Notes: a model not told the origin generated them from the sequence alone. DNA of 64,000 nucleotides from Thiovibrio sp964588325 (GCA_964588325.1 CAZPOR010000008.1:1-64000); one strand, 5' to 3'; shown: positions 10,107 to 18,541, counted from the first letter of the stretch. Numbers and translations are program-made.

Positions 10107-10571
10107 TTACTTGGCGGCAATCCCCTTTTTCTTGGCCGGGGCATGGGCAGCGGCTTCCTTCATCCGCACATCCCAATCCTCTTCCGCGGATGAGGATCCG
10201 GGCACCAGCCGCAGTTCCTGGCTCCGGGATTTGATTTCCCCGTTGAGCACGGCGCCGGATTCCACCGCCAGGTCCATGGTTTCGACCTTGCCTTCGATAA
10301 AGCCGCTCTTCACCACATAGAGCTTCTGGACATTGACCGTGCCCTCGACCCGTCCCGAACAGACAAAGGTGGAGACAACCACGTCACCGGAGATGATCCC
10401 GCTTTCCCCGAGGATGAGATATTCCCCGCGGATGTTTCCCTCGGCCTTGCCGTCGAGCCGCAGCTTGCCCTTGAACGAGATATCACCGGCCAGTTGCATG
10501 TCCGCGCCGATGACGCTGGTGATCGTCTCCGGCTTTGCCTCTCCGATGCCCTGCCTGCTAAAAAACCCCAT
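10107..10571 (-). CDS. Bactofilin family cytoskeletal protein
   Basis: A 154-residue bactofilin (polymer-forming cytoskeletal protein). The core from about residue 18 to 120 is the typical right-handed beta-helix: short Gly-rich turns such as GDISFKGKLRLDGKAEGNI and GRVEGTVNVQKL. N- and C-terminal tails are polar and the C-terminus ends in a Lys-rich tract. Members of the family assemble into membrane-associated filaments that position cell-wall enzymes. ATG 10571 is preferred over the in-frame GTG at 10580 because AGGTGAT lies at the right distance. It is 62 bases downstream of an M23 peptidase gene, the arrangement seen in other bacteria where bactofilin and LytM-type peptidase shape the cell together. 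Confidence 0.92.
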   Translation of the reverse strand: MGFFSRQGIGEAKPETITSVIGADMQLAGDISFKGKLRLDGKAEGNIRGEYLILGESGIISGDVVVSTFVCSGRVEGTVNVQKLYVVKSGFIEGKVETMDLAVESGAVLNGEIKSRSQELRLVPGSSSAEEDWDVRMKEAAAHAPAKKKGIAAK

Positions 10572-10633
10572 ACCGATCACCTGTCGCGGATTTTCTGAAG
10601 AATTTCACTCCGGGCGCAACGCCCGGAACTGCA

Positions 10634-11524
10634 TCATCGGGCCATTGCCGCGGCCTGTTTCGTCTGCAAGGCGGCGGCGCGGGAAGGCACCTGGATAAAC
10701 TTGACCGGATCGATCAACTTGTCCCGGTATTTTATTTCATAATGCAGATGGGCCCCGGTGCTTCTCCCCGAGTTGCCCACCAATCCGATCCCCTGCCCTC
10801 TGGTCACGGCATCGCCGGTCTTGACAAACCCCTTCTGCAGGTGGAAATAGCTGGTCTGGAATCTGTTGCCGTGATCCACGACAATAAAGTTGCCATGCCC
10901 GTTGTCATAGCCGCTGGCAACAACAAAGCCGCCCGCCGGGGCAACAATCTTGGCGCCGGGATTATTCCTGATGTCAACCCCGCTGTGGAAGGCGGGTTGC
11001 CCGTTGATGGGATCGAGCCGCCCCCCGAACCGGGAGGTAATGGTTCCCCGGACCGGCGCGCCCAGAGGCACGGACTGGATGGTATCCACATAATGGTCCA
11101 CCCTCAGGGTGAGGCCTTCGTAGGAATCCTGAGGCTGCCGGGTGAACGGTCCGCCCGCGCCTTTCGCGCTTTCATGCACTTCGAGATTCACTCCCACCGA
11201 GGCGAGGATCGATTCGATAACCTGGCTCTTGTGTTTCAGGTCGGTCAGGGCTGCGTTCAGCAGGGCCTGCTGCTCCTGCTCCTGCTTTGCGGTCCGCGCC
11301 TGCATGCTGGCGTTCGAGGCGACGGTGACGGCCAGCGCCTTTTCCGCTGTCGCAACCCGCTGGCGCAGAACGATATTCTCTCCGGAGAAAAACCAGCCGA
11401 ACCCGCTGCCTAAAACGAGAAAACAACAGAACCCGAGCACCATCTTGATGGTGGTTCTGGAGACGACAAACGATCGGATTTGTCCCCGTTCGCCGGTCAC
11501 AATACAATGTATCTGTTTATCCAT
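10634..11524 (-). CDS. M23 (LytM-type) peptidoglycan endopeptidase
   Basis: A 296-residue protein: cytoplasmic N-terminus, one transmembrane segment near residues 28-48, a coiled-coil-like region (about 50-100), and a C-terminal M23 metallopeptidase domain with zinc ligands in HSGVDI and HLHYEI and the catalytic stretch VVDHGNRFQTSYFHLQ. It should cleave peptide crosslinks in the periplasm. Operon with bactofilin downstream supports a role in cell shape. ATG 11524 follows a purine-rich stretch; the next in-frame Met would lose the membrane anchor. Confidence 0.92.
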   Translation of the reverse strand: MDKQIHCIVTGERGQIRSFVVSRTTIKMVLGFCCFLVLGSGFGWFFSGENIVLRQRVATAEKALAVTVASNASMQARTAKQEQEQQALLNAALTDLKHKSQVIESILASVGVNLEVHESAKGAGGPFTRQPQDSYEGLTLRVDHYVDTIQSVPLGAPVRGTITSRFGGRLDPINGQPAFHSGVDIRNNPGAKIVAPAGGFVVASGYDNGHGNFIVVDHGNRFQTSYFHLQKGFVKTGDAVTRGQGIGLVGNSGRSTGAHLHYEIKYRDKLIDPVKFIQVPSRAAALQTKQAAAMAR

Positions 11525-11875
11525 GCAGCAGAGGCCCCCTCTCGTTTGCGGTCCGGCTGTCTGAACCCCGCTTGACGCGCGATACTATCTCCTCAATACA
11601 GAAGGAAAATTCGTTGATACTTCCAAAAAGAGTAACAGGAATACGACAGGCAAACCAGATTTTTTTTGGCCTTGTGCAGAGGGATGTCCGCAACCCTTTG
11701 TGTCCCTTGATTTTGGCCGGGTTATTTTTTTCTTTCAGATGGACACAAAGAGAATTGGCCGATTTCATGGCGCCTTTGTGACCTTCACCGCAGACACCCT
11801 GCAATGGTTCGTTTGGAGGGAGAGACCGATCCAGAAGTCAAGCCTGAACTCGGTGCCCTGATCTCGGTGCCGCTC
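11525..11875. other. Intergenic stretch, no supported gene
   Basis: 351 bases between the peptidase and the HEPN/MNT pair. A minus-strand frame (11804-11517) is open but its composition (KGHKGLRTSLC-like) resembles translated non-coding repeat DNA and it lacks a ribosome site, so it is not called. The AT-rich part probably holds the promoter of the peptidase-bactofilin operon. Confidence 0.4.
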
Positions 11876-12221
11876 TTATTCCGCAAAACGGCTTTTCAGG
11901 TTTTTCAGTTGCGGGAGAAGGACGGGGATATCCTGCTCAATGATGTTCCACAGGATGTCGTTGTCGATCCCGAGATAGGCATGGATCAACCGGTTGCGGG
12001 TGGCGATGATCTGGCGCCAGGGATCTCGGAAGCGGATTCGCGGATTCAGCGGGAATGTGGGAGGCTGCCTCGCCAAGCAGCTCAAGGTTGCGTGCCGTGG
12101 CGTCATAGGTCAGGCCGCTTGTGACGAAACCCGGCTGATCAAGTCCTGCCGTGTAGGCCAGCACCCTTTCGGCAAAATCGATCATGTCGTCGAGATAAAA
12201 TCGCCACTCCCGTTCAGACAT
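11876..12221 (-). pseudogene. HEPN-domain (DUF86) toxin gene with a frameshift
   Basis: The N-terminal part (MSEREWRFYLDDMIDFAERV through GEAASHIPAE) and the C-terminal part (WRQIIATRNRLIHAYLGIDN to the stop at 11876) lie in different frames. Together they form one DUF86/HEPN protein of about 115 residues including the RNase signature R-x4-H (RNRLIH). The break is at a G run (12020-12022 on the plus strand); adding one base there would restore the family reading DP/EIPWRQ. The start overlaps the MNT antitoxin stop by 8 bases. Either a true inactivating deletion or a sequencing error in a homopolymer; the sequence cannot decide. Confidence 0.85.
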
Positions 12222-12504
12222 TGATCGCCTCCCGCTCAATGAACGACCGCAGTTCCGGGCGCAAAGCCTTTTCGGTAACCAGGTCCACCGAGTAACCCAG
12301 AGCGTCTTCAAGATAAAATTGCACCCCGAAATAACGTTGCGAAGTGGCCGGGCCATCGAATGCAACCAGCACATCCACATCACTGCCCGGACGCACCTCA
12401 TCCCGGGCCATGGAGCCGAACAAAACCAGCCGGACAACTCCGAAGCGTTTCGCCAGTTCGGGTTTGGCCCTAGCAAGCACCCGCAAGGCATCACTGCGAT
12501 TCAT
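12214..12504 (-). CDS. MNT-type minimal nucleotidyltransferase antitoxin
   Basis: A 96-residue minimal nucleotidyltransferase with the signature GSMARDEVRPGSDVDVLVAF (G-S-x9-D-x-D). In HEPN/MNT modules this protein neutralises the HEPN RNase, by AMPylating it in the studied MntA/HepT systems. Strong ribosome site GAGGAGGTG before ATG 12504. It is intact, while the overlapping HEPN partner is frameshifted. A weak promoter (TTGACG-17-TACCGT) lies just upstream on the minus strand. Confidence 0.9.
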   Translation of the reverse strand: MNRSDALRVLARAKPELAKRFGVVRLVLFGSMARDEVRPGSDVDVLVAFDGPATSQRYFGVQFYLEDALGYSVDLVTEKALRPELRSFIEREAINV

Positions 12505-12602
12505 GATTACACCTCCTCGGCCGGTAATGTCTCCGCCTGAAATACGGTAACAGGGTCAGGGACAAGCGTCAAGCAAACGGCGGCTGGCACCGCCTCCTGC
12601 AA

Positions 12603-13953
12603 CTAGCAGGATGTTGAAAAAGACTCTTCACTGACAGCGTCAGTGCCGTCAGCCTTGATTTTCAGTTTGTTCTTTGAAATTTTGCACCCACCTTGTGGGC
12701 GATTCTGCCATATTTCGATGTTTTTTCTTCATTTCAGGGGAAACTTCATCGAAATCTGAAGGATTTTTCCTCAAGGAGGAGCGGGCAACCCAAGATTTCG
12801 CATGCGCACCAGATTGTATGCGGCGGCGGAGAGCGTGAACAGCCAGTCGATTTTCTCTACCCCCTTGTATCTGACCTTCCGCAACCAGCCAACCGTTTTC
12901 ATCCAGCCAAAAATCTCTTCCACCCGCTTGCGTTTCGCTGACTGACCGCATACCCTTGGCGCCGGGTAGTCCGACCGTCGATTGCCGAGCCCCTGGCCCG
13001 CTGCGCAACATGCGGGGTGACAGCCAATCCCCGCATGTCCTTGACGAAAGCCTTGGCGTCGTACCCTTTGTCCGCACCCAAGGTCACCCGTCTGTCACCC
13101 GGAATCTCCGCAGCCATGGAGATGGCAGCCTCCCTCTCCGCTGTGCCGGTCGCCGGAGTAAGACGGCTGTCCACCACCAGACCGTTTCTGTTTTCCATCA
13201 GAACGTGGCCCATGAAGGCGAGCTTGGCTTCCTTCCCTTTGCCTTTTCGGAATAGCCGGGCCTCAGGGTCGGTGATGGATGCATGGGTGTCGTTGATGCG
13301 CTTTTCCCCATGAAAGTCCACCTCGGGGTTGCGTCCTCCCTTGGGCGACTGAGGCGGTTCCTGGTCCTTGGGACGAAAGCTCTTCAGCGAGGCCCAGGAT
13401 TCAATGAGGGTGCCGTCAACGGTGAAATGATCGTCGGATAAAAGCCCCGTCTTCTCGGCTTGCTCACAGATGGCTCGAAGAAACATCACGGCGATGTCGG
13501 TGTGCAGAATACGATCACGGTTCTTGGAATAGGATGAGGGTTCCACACCGCCTCATCCATGGACAAACCGATAACCCAGCGGAACAGGAGATTATAGTCA
13601 AGTTGCTCCACCAGCATGCGCTCACTGCGGATGGAATAGAGAATCTGCAACAGCAGGGAACGGAGCAGCTTTTCCGGGGGGGGGATCGAAGGCCGTCTCA
13701 CGGTAGCATAGAGTTCCCGGAATACAGGAGAGAGTTCCTTGAGCGCCTTGTCTGCCATCTTGCGGATAGGACGCAAAGGATGATCTTGAGGCTCTCTGGC
13801 TTCCGGGGATACATAGCTGAACAGCATCTGTTGGTGGGTGTCGGTTCCGCGCATGTTTTCCTCAATGTTTATGAGTTATTCTAACAGGTTACAGCATACA
13901 TGGCGCGGATTAAAAAGTCTCGATATTTGATAAGTTTTTCAACATCCTGCTAG
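12603..13953. mobile_element. IS5-type insertion sequence with intact ends and broken transposase
   Basis: Perfect 19-bp terminal inverted repeats bound the element: CTAGCAGGATGTTGAAAAA at 12603-12621 and its complement at 13935-13953. The outermost CTAG is present at both ends and, being palindromic, could be the 4-bp target duplication instead of part of the element; the element proper would then be 12607-13949, about 1.34 kb. It carries one transposase gene on the minus strand, broken by at least two frameshifts. It sits between the HEPN/MNT pair and the HNH nuclease gene. With good ends it could still be moved by a related transposase elsewhere in the genome. Confidence 0.9.
12771..13854 (-). 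pseudogene. IS5-family transposase, frameshifted
   Basis: The N-terminal piece starts MRGTDTHQQMLFSYVSPEAR and runs to MDEAVWNP. The middle piece continues in another frame from SSYSKNRDRIL through VDGTLIESWASLKSFRPKD and the DDE-type core to GYAVSQR. The last piece, in a third frame, matches the family end (IFGWMKTVG... AAYNLVRMRNLGLPAP) and stops at 12771. The first break is near 13545 (one base missing after VWN); the second is near 12930-12960. The full protein would be about 360 residues. Not functional as it stands. Confidence 0.88.
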
Positions 13954-14001
13954 CGGCCTAAAAAGGGGGGGGCACATCTACTGTTAGCAAACTCCAGAAT
14001 C

Positions 14002-14062
14002 GATTCTTCATCCAAATCCTCAATCTTGTCAAGCAATTGGTACAGCATCATCCTGGCCCTGC
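14002..14062. repeat. Imperfect 61-base direct repeat flanking the HNH gene (copy 1)
   Basis: About 80% identical to 15098-15157. Read on the minus strand both encode parts of the same small peptide (LYQLLDKIEDLDEES here, LCRLLDRIGGLDEES in the other copy), so they look like two decayed copies of one small coding region on either side of the HNH nuclease gene. Confidence 0.65.
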
Positions 14063-14108
14063 AAAAAAGAACCGAGACAAATTTTTCTCTCCCTTCTAAC
14101 CAGACGAA

Positions 14109-15011
14109 TCATCCTTTAAAAATATTCTCGCGGTGATAACCGAGGTAATGCCGATGGGGGTGCATATCCGCTCTTTGCGGTAGGATCAACCGGTGGCTTT
14201 CATTCAACAGCCGCTGGGCCGTATCCGGCAAGCGGTCCTTGGCGATGAGGATAGAGAAATCATCATCCACCGAAACAAGGCCGCGATCGAACATCCAGTG
14301 AACAGTGCCCGAGAGTGCCAGGCCGTTGCGAATGGAATCCGGTCCCTTTTCCGAAACCGGCTGGATATGGGCCGCCTGCACTTCCGCACGGCCACCGCCG
14401 TTGATAATCTTGAGGCCAGTCATGGCGCAGGTATTGCCATACGCCTCCTTGACGGTCACGGCAAAAGCGGCATCGCGAAATGGCCGGGCAACGACGCTTT
14501 CGATAATGGCGCGTTGGTAGGGGACGTGCTCCTCACCCAGTACGTAACCCGCGCCATCCTGCGCCTCATAAAATGTCGTTTCCAAGGCTTTGGCAAAACC
14601 TGCCTGAAGGATCAAGCTATACTCATGGTCGGGAATCGACCGGACCGCCCTGCCGAACGCTCCCTTGTTCGTTTTGCCGTCTTCTCTTTGCAGGCTGCCT
14701 TCATAGTAATGATGTCCCTCTTTGAAGGGGACAGGCCGGTCGAATTCGAGGTAGTCAGCAACAAAAGCGTAATAATGATCTTTCCGGCCATGGTCCTGCT
14801 CGATGCGCAGCAGACGGGCGGTGGCGAAATAGGCCTGTCTGCCGCCGCTACTCGACAAGTCGCCGCTGGCGCGGCGCGGCTCGTAATAGATGATCCAGTC
14901 GCCTACGGCTTGTTCCACCTGCCGCAGATAGGTTCGAGGGAAATGATAGCGCTCCTCCGGGAGATCGTCGTAGGTGGGATCGACCTTTGAGGTAAGGATC
15001 GCCTTGGTCAT
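14109..15011 (-). CDS. HNH endonuclease (restriction-like)
   Basis: A 300-residue protein with a C-terminal HNH_2-type nuclease domain from about residue 190: CAMTGLKIINGGGRAEVQAAH, then NGLALSGTVHWMFDRGLVSV. The His-Asn-His pattern is complete. The N-terminal 180 residues are specific to this family and have no domain I recognise; they may read target DNA. Proteins of this type are annotated as restriction endonuclease-like HNH proteins, often without a cognate methyltransferase, as here. ATG 15011 is preceded by TTGGAG. It lies in an accessory stretch with an IS and toxin-antitoxin genes, suggesting acquisition and a defence-type role (inference). Confidence 0.85.
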   Translation of the reverse strand: MTKAILTSKVDPTYDDLPEERYHFPRTYLRQVEQAVGDWIIYYEPRRASGDLSSSGGRQAYFATARLLRIEQDHGRKDHYYAFVADYLEFDRPVPFKEGHHYYEGSLQREDGKTNKGAFGRAVRSIPDHEYSLILQAGFAKALETTFYEAQDGAGYVLGEEHVPYQRAIIESVVARPFRDAAFAVTVKEAYGNTCAMTGLKIINGGGRAEVQAAHIQPVSEKGPDSIRNGLALSGTVHWMFDRGLVSVDDDFSILIAKDRLPDTAQRLLNESHRLILPQRADMHPHRHYLGYHRENIFKG

Positions 15012-15097
15012 GGCGCGGCTCCAACTTTAAAAGAAAGAATCCGGAACATCTTCCCGAATTAAAAAAACTCGGCTGACGAAAGCCAAACACCGCCATT

Positions 15098-15157
15098 GAT
15101 TCTTCATCCAACCCCCAATCCTGTCAAGCAATCGACACAGCGCCATCCCGGCCCTGC
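15098..15157. repeat. Imperfect 61-base direct repeat flanking the HNH gene (copy 2)
   Basis: Partner of 14002-14062. Lies between the HNH gene start and the HigA antitoxin stop. No intact gene spans it. Confidence 0.6.
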
Positions 15158-15205
15158 GGCGGCTCATGCCGTTATTCCTTTCCGGCAAGAACATTGCTGC
15201 CTGGC

Positions 15206-15571
15206 TCATAAAAAATGCCGGTAATCAGTATTCAGAGCCTTGGCCAGCGTTCTGGCCCGCTCCTTGCCGATGGAGCGCTTGCCGTTTTCCATCTCGGAGA
15301 TATGGCGCTGGGGGATGCCGGTGAGTTCGGCCAGTTGCAGTTGGGTAAGACCCTCCCGAGTGCGGGCGCCCTGCAGATTCACCGCCCATTCCGGTCGGTC
15401 GCCGAGGTGTTCGCGAAAAAACTCCTCGGCGGTGATGCTCCCCTCGCCCTGGTCATCGGGCTCGATGGACGACACATACCGCCTGATTCGTTCCACGTTG
15501 GCTGGATGGACCAGGAAATGCAGCGGCACCAGCCCTTTCTCAGTACGGCGCTTTTTCGTGTGTTCCTGCAT
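15206..15571 (-). CDS. higA: HigA-like helix-turn-helix antitoxin
   Basis: A 121-residue protein. The C-terminal 60 residues form an XRE/Cro HTH: LTQLQLAELTGIPQRHISEMENGKRSIGKERARTLAKALN. The N-terminal part probably binds the toxin. ATG 15571 is chosen, since the open frame upstream of it only shadows the toxin gene. It overlaps the 3' end of the toxin gene by 32 bases, giving the toxin-first order typical of HigBA. It should repress its own operon through the palindrome described upstream of the toxin gene. Confidence 0.88.
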   Translation of the reverse strand: MQEHTKKRRTEKGLVPLHFLVHPANVERIRRYVSSIEPDDQGEGSITAEEFFREHLGDRPEWAVNLQGARTREGLTQLQLAELTGIPQRHISEMENGKRSIGKERARTLAKALNTDYRHFL

Positions 15572-15815
15572 AAATGATCTCCACGGTAACGGTGCTTTTG
15601 TCCTCTGTCCACACCGCGACATAGGTTGGCCTGCCCTTTTTAAGATGACAGTGATGACCAAGGCCTGGCAATTTCGAGTAGTTCGGCCAATCCCCGCGAA
15701 CCGGCCCTGCCTGCCGGATGCTTGCCATCAGGTGATACAACGCGGCAAGCACCGGCCGGGGTAATCTCAATGCCTGCTTCTCGGCCTTACGGGTTATTGT
15801 CACTTTCCATTGCAT
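15540..15815 (-). CDS. higB: HigB/RelE-superfamily toxin
   Basis: A 91-residue basic protein of the RelE/ParE fold: VTITRKAEKQALRLPRPVLAAL at the N-terminus, YSKLPGLGHHCHLKKGRPTY in the core and VEIIYAGTHEKAPY at the C-terminus. Toxins of this family cleave mRNA on the ribosome. It is the first gene of the pair and precedes the antitoxin. The start codon directly follows a well-formed promoter. Confidence 0.85.
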   Translation of the reverse strand: MQWKVTITRKAEKQALRLPRPVLAALYHLMASIRQAGPVRGDWPNYSKLPGLGHHCHLKKGRPTYVAVWTEDKSTVTVEIIYAGTHEKAPY

Positions 15816-15818
15816 AAC

Positions 15819-15847
15819 TCAATATACCTTTTTTGGGTATAAGTCAA
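15819..15847 (-). promoter_or_regulatory. Promoter and operator of the HigBA module
   Basis: On the minus strand: -35 TTGACT (15847-15842), a 17-base spacer and -10 TATTGA (15824-15819). Inside the spacer is the perfect inverted repeat TATACC-7-GGTATA (15823-15841), exactly where an autoregulating HigA would block RNA polymerase. The toxin ATG follows a few bases after the -10 box, so the leader is very short or absent. Confidence 0.8.
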
Positions 15848-16140
15848 GATGCGCCCCCGGTTTTCCATCTGCCCCGTATCTCTGTCAGGATTCACAGTAT
15901 TGCACCAGACGGCTTCCGGCAAGAAACAAAGGGATTACCCGTAGTTTTTTTGGTATCCTCCGAGGCAGAGAATTTTTCCTACCATGCGCGGAGCATACCT
16001 CCAGCCCGAGACAAATAATGTCCCAGCCCTCTTCTTCCCGGGCTATTTTTTTGCCTCTTGTCTCTTCGCCGGAAAAACGCTATGCATATTTCCAGAGGCC
16101 ATACTTTTTCCCGTCCCCCTCTCTCCCTTAGCAAAAACCC
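15848..16140. other. Intergenic stretch, nothing recognised
   Basis: Between the HigBA promoter and the Smr gene I see no ribosome site, hairpin terminator or coding signal that I would support. It probably holds the Smr gene promoter. Confidence 0.3.
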
Positions 16141-16680
16141 ATGCGCAAACCAAATCGCTCCCCCCGGCAGGCCGAGCCTGCCGTCAGGGGACCGAAAAAG
16201 AAGGCCGGGAAACATCCCATCCGCAAACTGACGGCCGGCGATGATCTGGGCGTTCTCTTCTCCCAGGATCCGGAAGACACCACCCCGCACAGCTTCGCCA
16301 GCGCCCTGGCAACCGGGATTCCCGCCACGACCCTTGCGGAAATCCTTACAGAAAAGGAAGAGCTGCCGACCCCGGCCCAGTCGCTGCACGCGGCGATACG
16401 CAACTCCCCCCCGCCCCAGGACCGGCTTGACCTCCACGGCTGCACCGGTTCCGAGGCGGAACTGAAAACGGAGCATTTTCTGGCCCGGGCCCGGCGCAAT
16501 CGCCTGAAAACCGTGCTGGTCATAACCGGCAAAGGTCTCCACTCGCCGGAGGGATCGGTGCTCAAGGACGTTGTCGAGGCCCGGCTCAAGCTCATGAAAC
16601 ATGATGGCGCCATCCTCGCCTATCTCTGGGAAAAAAAGAATCGAGAGAAAAGCGGGGCGGTTCTCGTCTATCTGCCCTGA
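16141..16680 (+). CDS. Smr-domain endonuclease
   Basis: A 179-residue protein with a C-terminal Smr domain (about residues 95-178): LDLHGCTGSEAELKTEHFL, VITGKGLHSPEGSVLKDVV and GAILAYL...GGAVLVYLP-like end. The LDxHG and TGxGxHS motifs are the nuclease core. The N-terminal 90 residues are basic and low in complexity. Family members nick DNA or cleave mRNA on stalled ribosomes; which applies here is unknown. Ribosome site is weak; no better start exists. Confidence 0.88.
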   Translation: MRKPNRSPRQAEPAVRGPKKKAGKHPIRKLTAGDDLGVLFSQDPEDTTPHSFASALATGIPATTLAEILTEKEELPTPAQSLHAAIRNSPPPQDRLDLHGCTGSEAELKTEHFLARARRNRLKTVLVITGKGLHSPEGSVLKDVVEARLKLMKHDGAILAYLWEKKNREKSGAVLVYLP

Positions 16681-16706
16681 ATCTCAAGCACACAAGGAGT
16701 CGTGCC

Positions 16707-16925
16707 ATGCCCCTCCATCAGGTCGCTGTTTTCAATCCCTTCCCCTTTGTCGTCGGCCAGCGGATTCACATTGCCGGGGGGCCGCGCGGCGGCGACTGGC
16801 AGGTGATCGGCCTGAGCGAGCGCAAGGTCCAGCTCCGCTGCCCGGTTTCCGGCCGCGAGGTGGAGTGGGACCGTTTCTGTTATCTTGCCGAGAGCCGCGA
16901 GCAGGAATGGCCCATGCCGCGCTGA
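16707..16925 (+). CDS. Small conserved-looking hypothetical protein
   Basis: A 72-residue soluble protein starting MPLHQVAVFNPFPFVVGQRI, with RKVQLRCPVSGREVEWDRF in the middle. It has a strong AAGGAG site before ATG 16707, is 26 bases after the Smr stop, and is followed by HtpX in the same orientation. The predicted mix of short beta strands (IHIAGGPRGGDWQVIGL) could be an SH3-like barrel, but I do not recognise a family. Likely expressed with the Smr gene. Confidence 0.65.
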   Translation: MPLHQVAVFNPFPFVVGQRIHIAGGPRGGDWQVIGLSERKVQLRCPVSGREVEWDRFCYLAESREQEWPMPR

Positions 16926-17037
16926 CATTTCAGGCCATCGCCCCCTTGACTTGGATGCGGCGCGAATTATATTTTGCGACAATGCGAGAGACGAACGAAC
17001 GGCTGCACATGCACACAAACAGACAGCGAGGATATCC

Positions 17038-17886
17038 ATGGGAAACACGATAAAAACAGGCATGTTGATGGCGGCCTTGACCGCTCTCTTCATGGTGGCC
17101 GGCCAGGCCATGGGCGGCCAAAGCGGCATGACCGTGGCCCTGCTCATGGCCCTGGCAATGAATTTTTTCGCCTACTGGTTCAGCGACAAACTGGCCCTGA
17201 AAATGGGCGGCGCCCGGGAGGTGGAGCAGAGCGAGGCGCCGGTGCTGCACAGCCTGGTTGCAGGACTGGCGATGCGGGCAGGACTGCCCAAGCCCCGCGT
17301 CTATGTCATCGACAGCGACACCCCCAACGCCTTTGCCACGGGCAGAAACCCCGCCCATGCCGCGGTTGCCGTTACGCGTGGCTTGATGACCATTCTCAGC
17401 CGCGAAGAGCTGGAAGGGGTGCTGGCCCATGAACTGGCCCATATCAAGAACCGCGACATCCTGATCAGCTCCCTGGCCGCGGTCATGGCCGGGGCCATCA
17501 GCTCCCTGGCCACCATGACCCAATGGGCCATGCTCTTCGGCATGGGCCGCAGCGCCGACGACGAAGACAGCGGCGGCGGGATGCTCGGCGCCATCGTGAT
17601 GATGATCGTCGCCCCCATCGGCGCGGCCCTGATCCAGATGGCCATCTCCCGCAGCCGCGAATACCTGGCCGACGCCACCGGCGCCCAAATCTGCGGCCAT
17701 CCGGCCTCGCTGGCCAACGCGCTCAAGCGCCTCGAAGAGGTCAACCATCAGCGCCCCATGGAGGTCAACCCGGCCACGGCCCAGATGTACATCGTCAATC
17801 CCCTCTCCGCCGGGACCCTGGCCAGCCTGTTTTCCACCCATCCGCCCATGCAGGAACGGATCCGCCGCCTTCTCGCCATCCGTTGA
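17038..17886 (+). CDS. htpX: Zinc metalloprotease HtpX
   Basis: A 282-residue inner-membrane M48 protease that degrades misfolded membrane proteins. Two N-terminal transmembrane segments (about residues 6-50), the zinc motif HELAH in GVLAHELAHIKNRD, further membrane segments near 150-200 and the third ligand Glu in SREYLADATGA. ATG 17038 is chosen because it gives the usual family N-terminus; frames further upstream add non-conserved sequence. The next gene (HAD phosphatase) begins 3 bases after its stop. Confidence 0.93.
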   Translation: MGNTIKTGMLMAALTALFMVAGQAMGGQSGMTVALLMALAMNFFAYWFSDKLALKMGGAREVEQSEAPVLHSLVAGLAMRAGLPKPRVYVIDSDTPNAFATGRNPAHAAVAVTRGLMTILSREELEGVLAHELAHIKNRDILISSLAAVMAGAISSLATMTQWAMLFGMGRSADDEDSGGGMLGAIVMMIVAPIGAALIQMAISRSREYLADATGAQICGHPASLANALKRLEEVNHQRPMEVNPATAQMYIVNPLSAGTLASLFSTHPPMQERIRRLLAIR

Positions 17887-17889
17887 GCC

Positions 17890-18504
17890 ATGCCCCACGC
17901 CTCCCCCATCACCACCATCCTCTTCGACTATGGCGGCGTTTTGGCCGAAGAGGGATTCACCCTGGGGCTTGAGGTCATGGCCAGGGAAAACCGCCTTGAC
18001 CCGGATGATTTTTTTCACGCTGCCGCCGAAGCCATCTACAGTTGCGGCTACGTCACCGGCAAGGCCACGGAACAGGCCTACTGGGAGCTGCTCCGCCGCC
18101 AGACCGGCATCAAAGGCGAAGACTGGGCCCTGACCGAAACCATCCTCAGCCGCTTCATCCTGCGGCCCAGGATGCTTGCCGCGGTACGCGCCCTGCGGAA
18201 ACAGGGGCTGAACCCAGTCATCCTCAGCGACCAGACCGACTGGCTTGATCGCCTCAACGCGCGCCAGCCGTTCTTCCAGGAATTCAGCCGGATCTTCAAC
18301 AGCTTTCATCTCGGAAAAACCAAGCGCGAGCCGAGCCTGTTCACCGACGTCCTCGCAACCCTCAAGGTCGAACCCGGGCAAGCCCTCTTTGTGGATGACA
18401 ACCCGGGCCACATTGCAAGAGCGGCGGCCCTTGGCCTGAAAACCCATCTGTTCCGGAGCGAAGAACTGTTTTTTGCCGACCTTGCCCGGCTCGGCCTGGT
18501 CTGA
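17890..18504 (+). CDS. HAD-superfamily hydrolase
   Basis: A 204-residue haloacid dehalogenase-type protein with a helical cap. Motif I is LFDYGGVLAEE (nucleophile Asp; the second Asp is Gly as in the sugar-phosphatase/HAD-IA 'FDxGGVL' subgroup), motif II VILSDQTDW, motif III lysine in LGKTKREPSLF, and motif IV FVDDNPGHIARAAALGLKTH. Substrate unknown; this subgroup includes sugar-1-phosphatases and nucleotidases. Translationally coupled to htpX by position. Confidence 0.88.
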   Translation: MPHASPITTILFDYGGVLAEEGFTLGLEVMARENRLDPDDFFHAAAEAIYSCGYVTGKATEQAYWELLRRQTGIKGEDWALTETILSRFILRPRMLAAVRALRKQGLNPVILSDQTDWLDRLNARQPFFQEFSRIFNSFHLGKTKREPSLFTDVLATLKVEPGQALFVDDNPGHIARAAALGLKTHLFRSEELFFADLARLGLV

Positions 18505-18541
18505 AGCAGGCCGGAAAATTGAGGAGAAGGAGCAGAACGGA

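Noticed and set aside
11517..11804. Minus-strand frame upstream of the M23 peptidase
   Set aside because: No ribosome site, repeat-like composition, and it overlaps the promoter area of the peptidase operon.
16930..18447. Long minus-strand open frame opposite htpX and the HAD gene
   Set aside because: It is the antisense shadow of two well-supported genes; its product is Gly/His/Gln-rich without domains.
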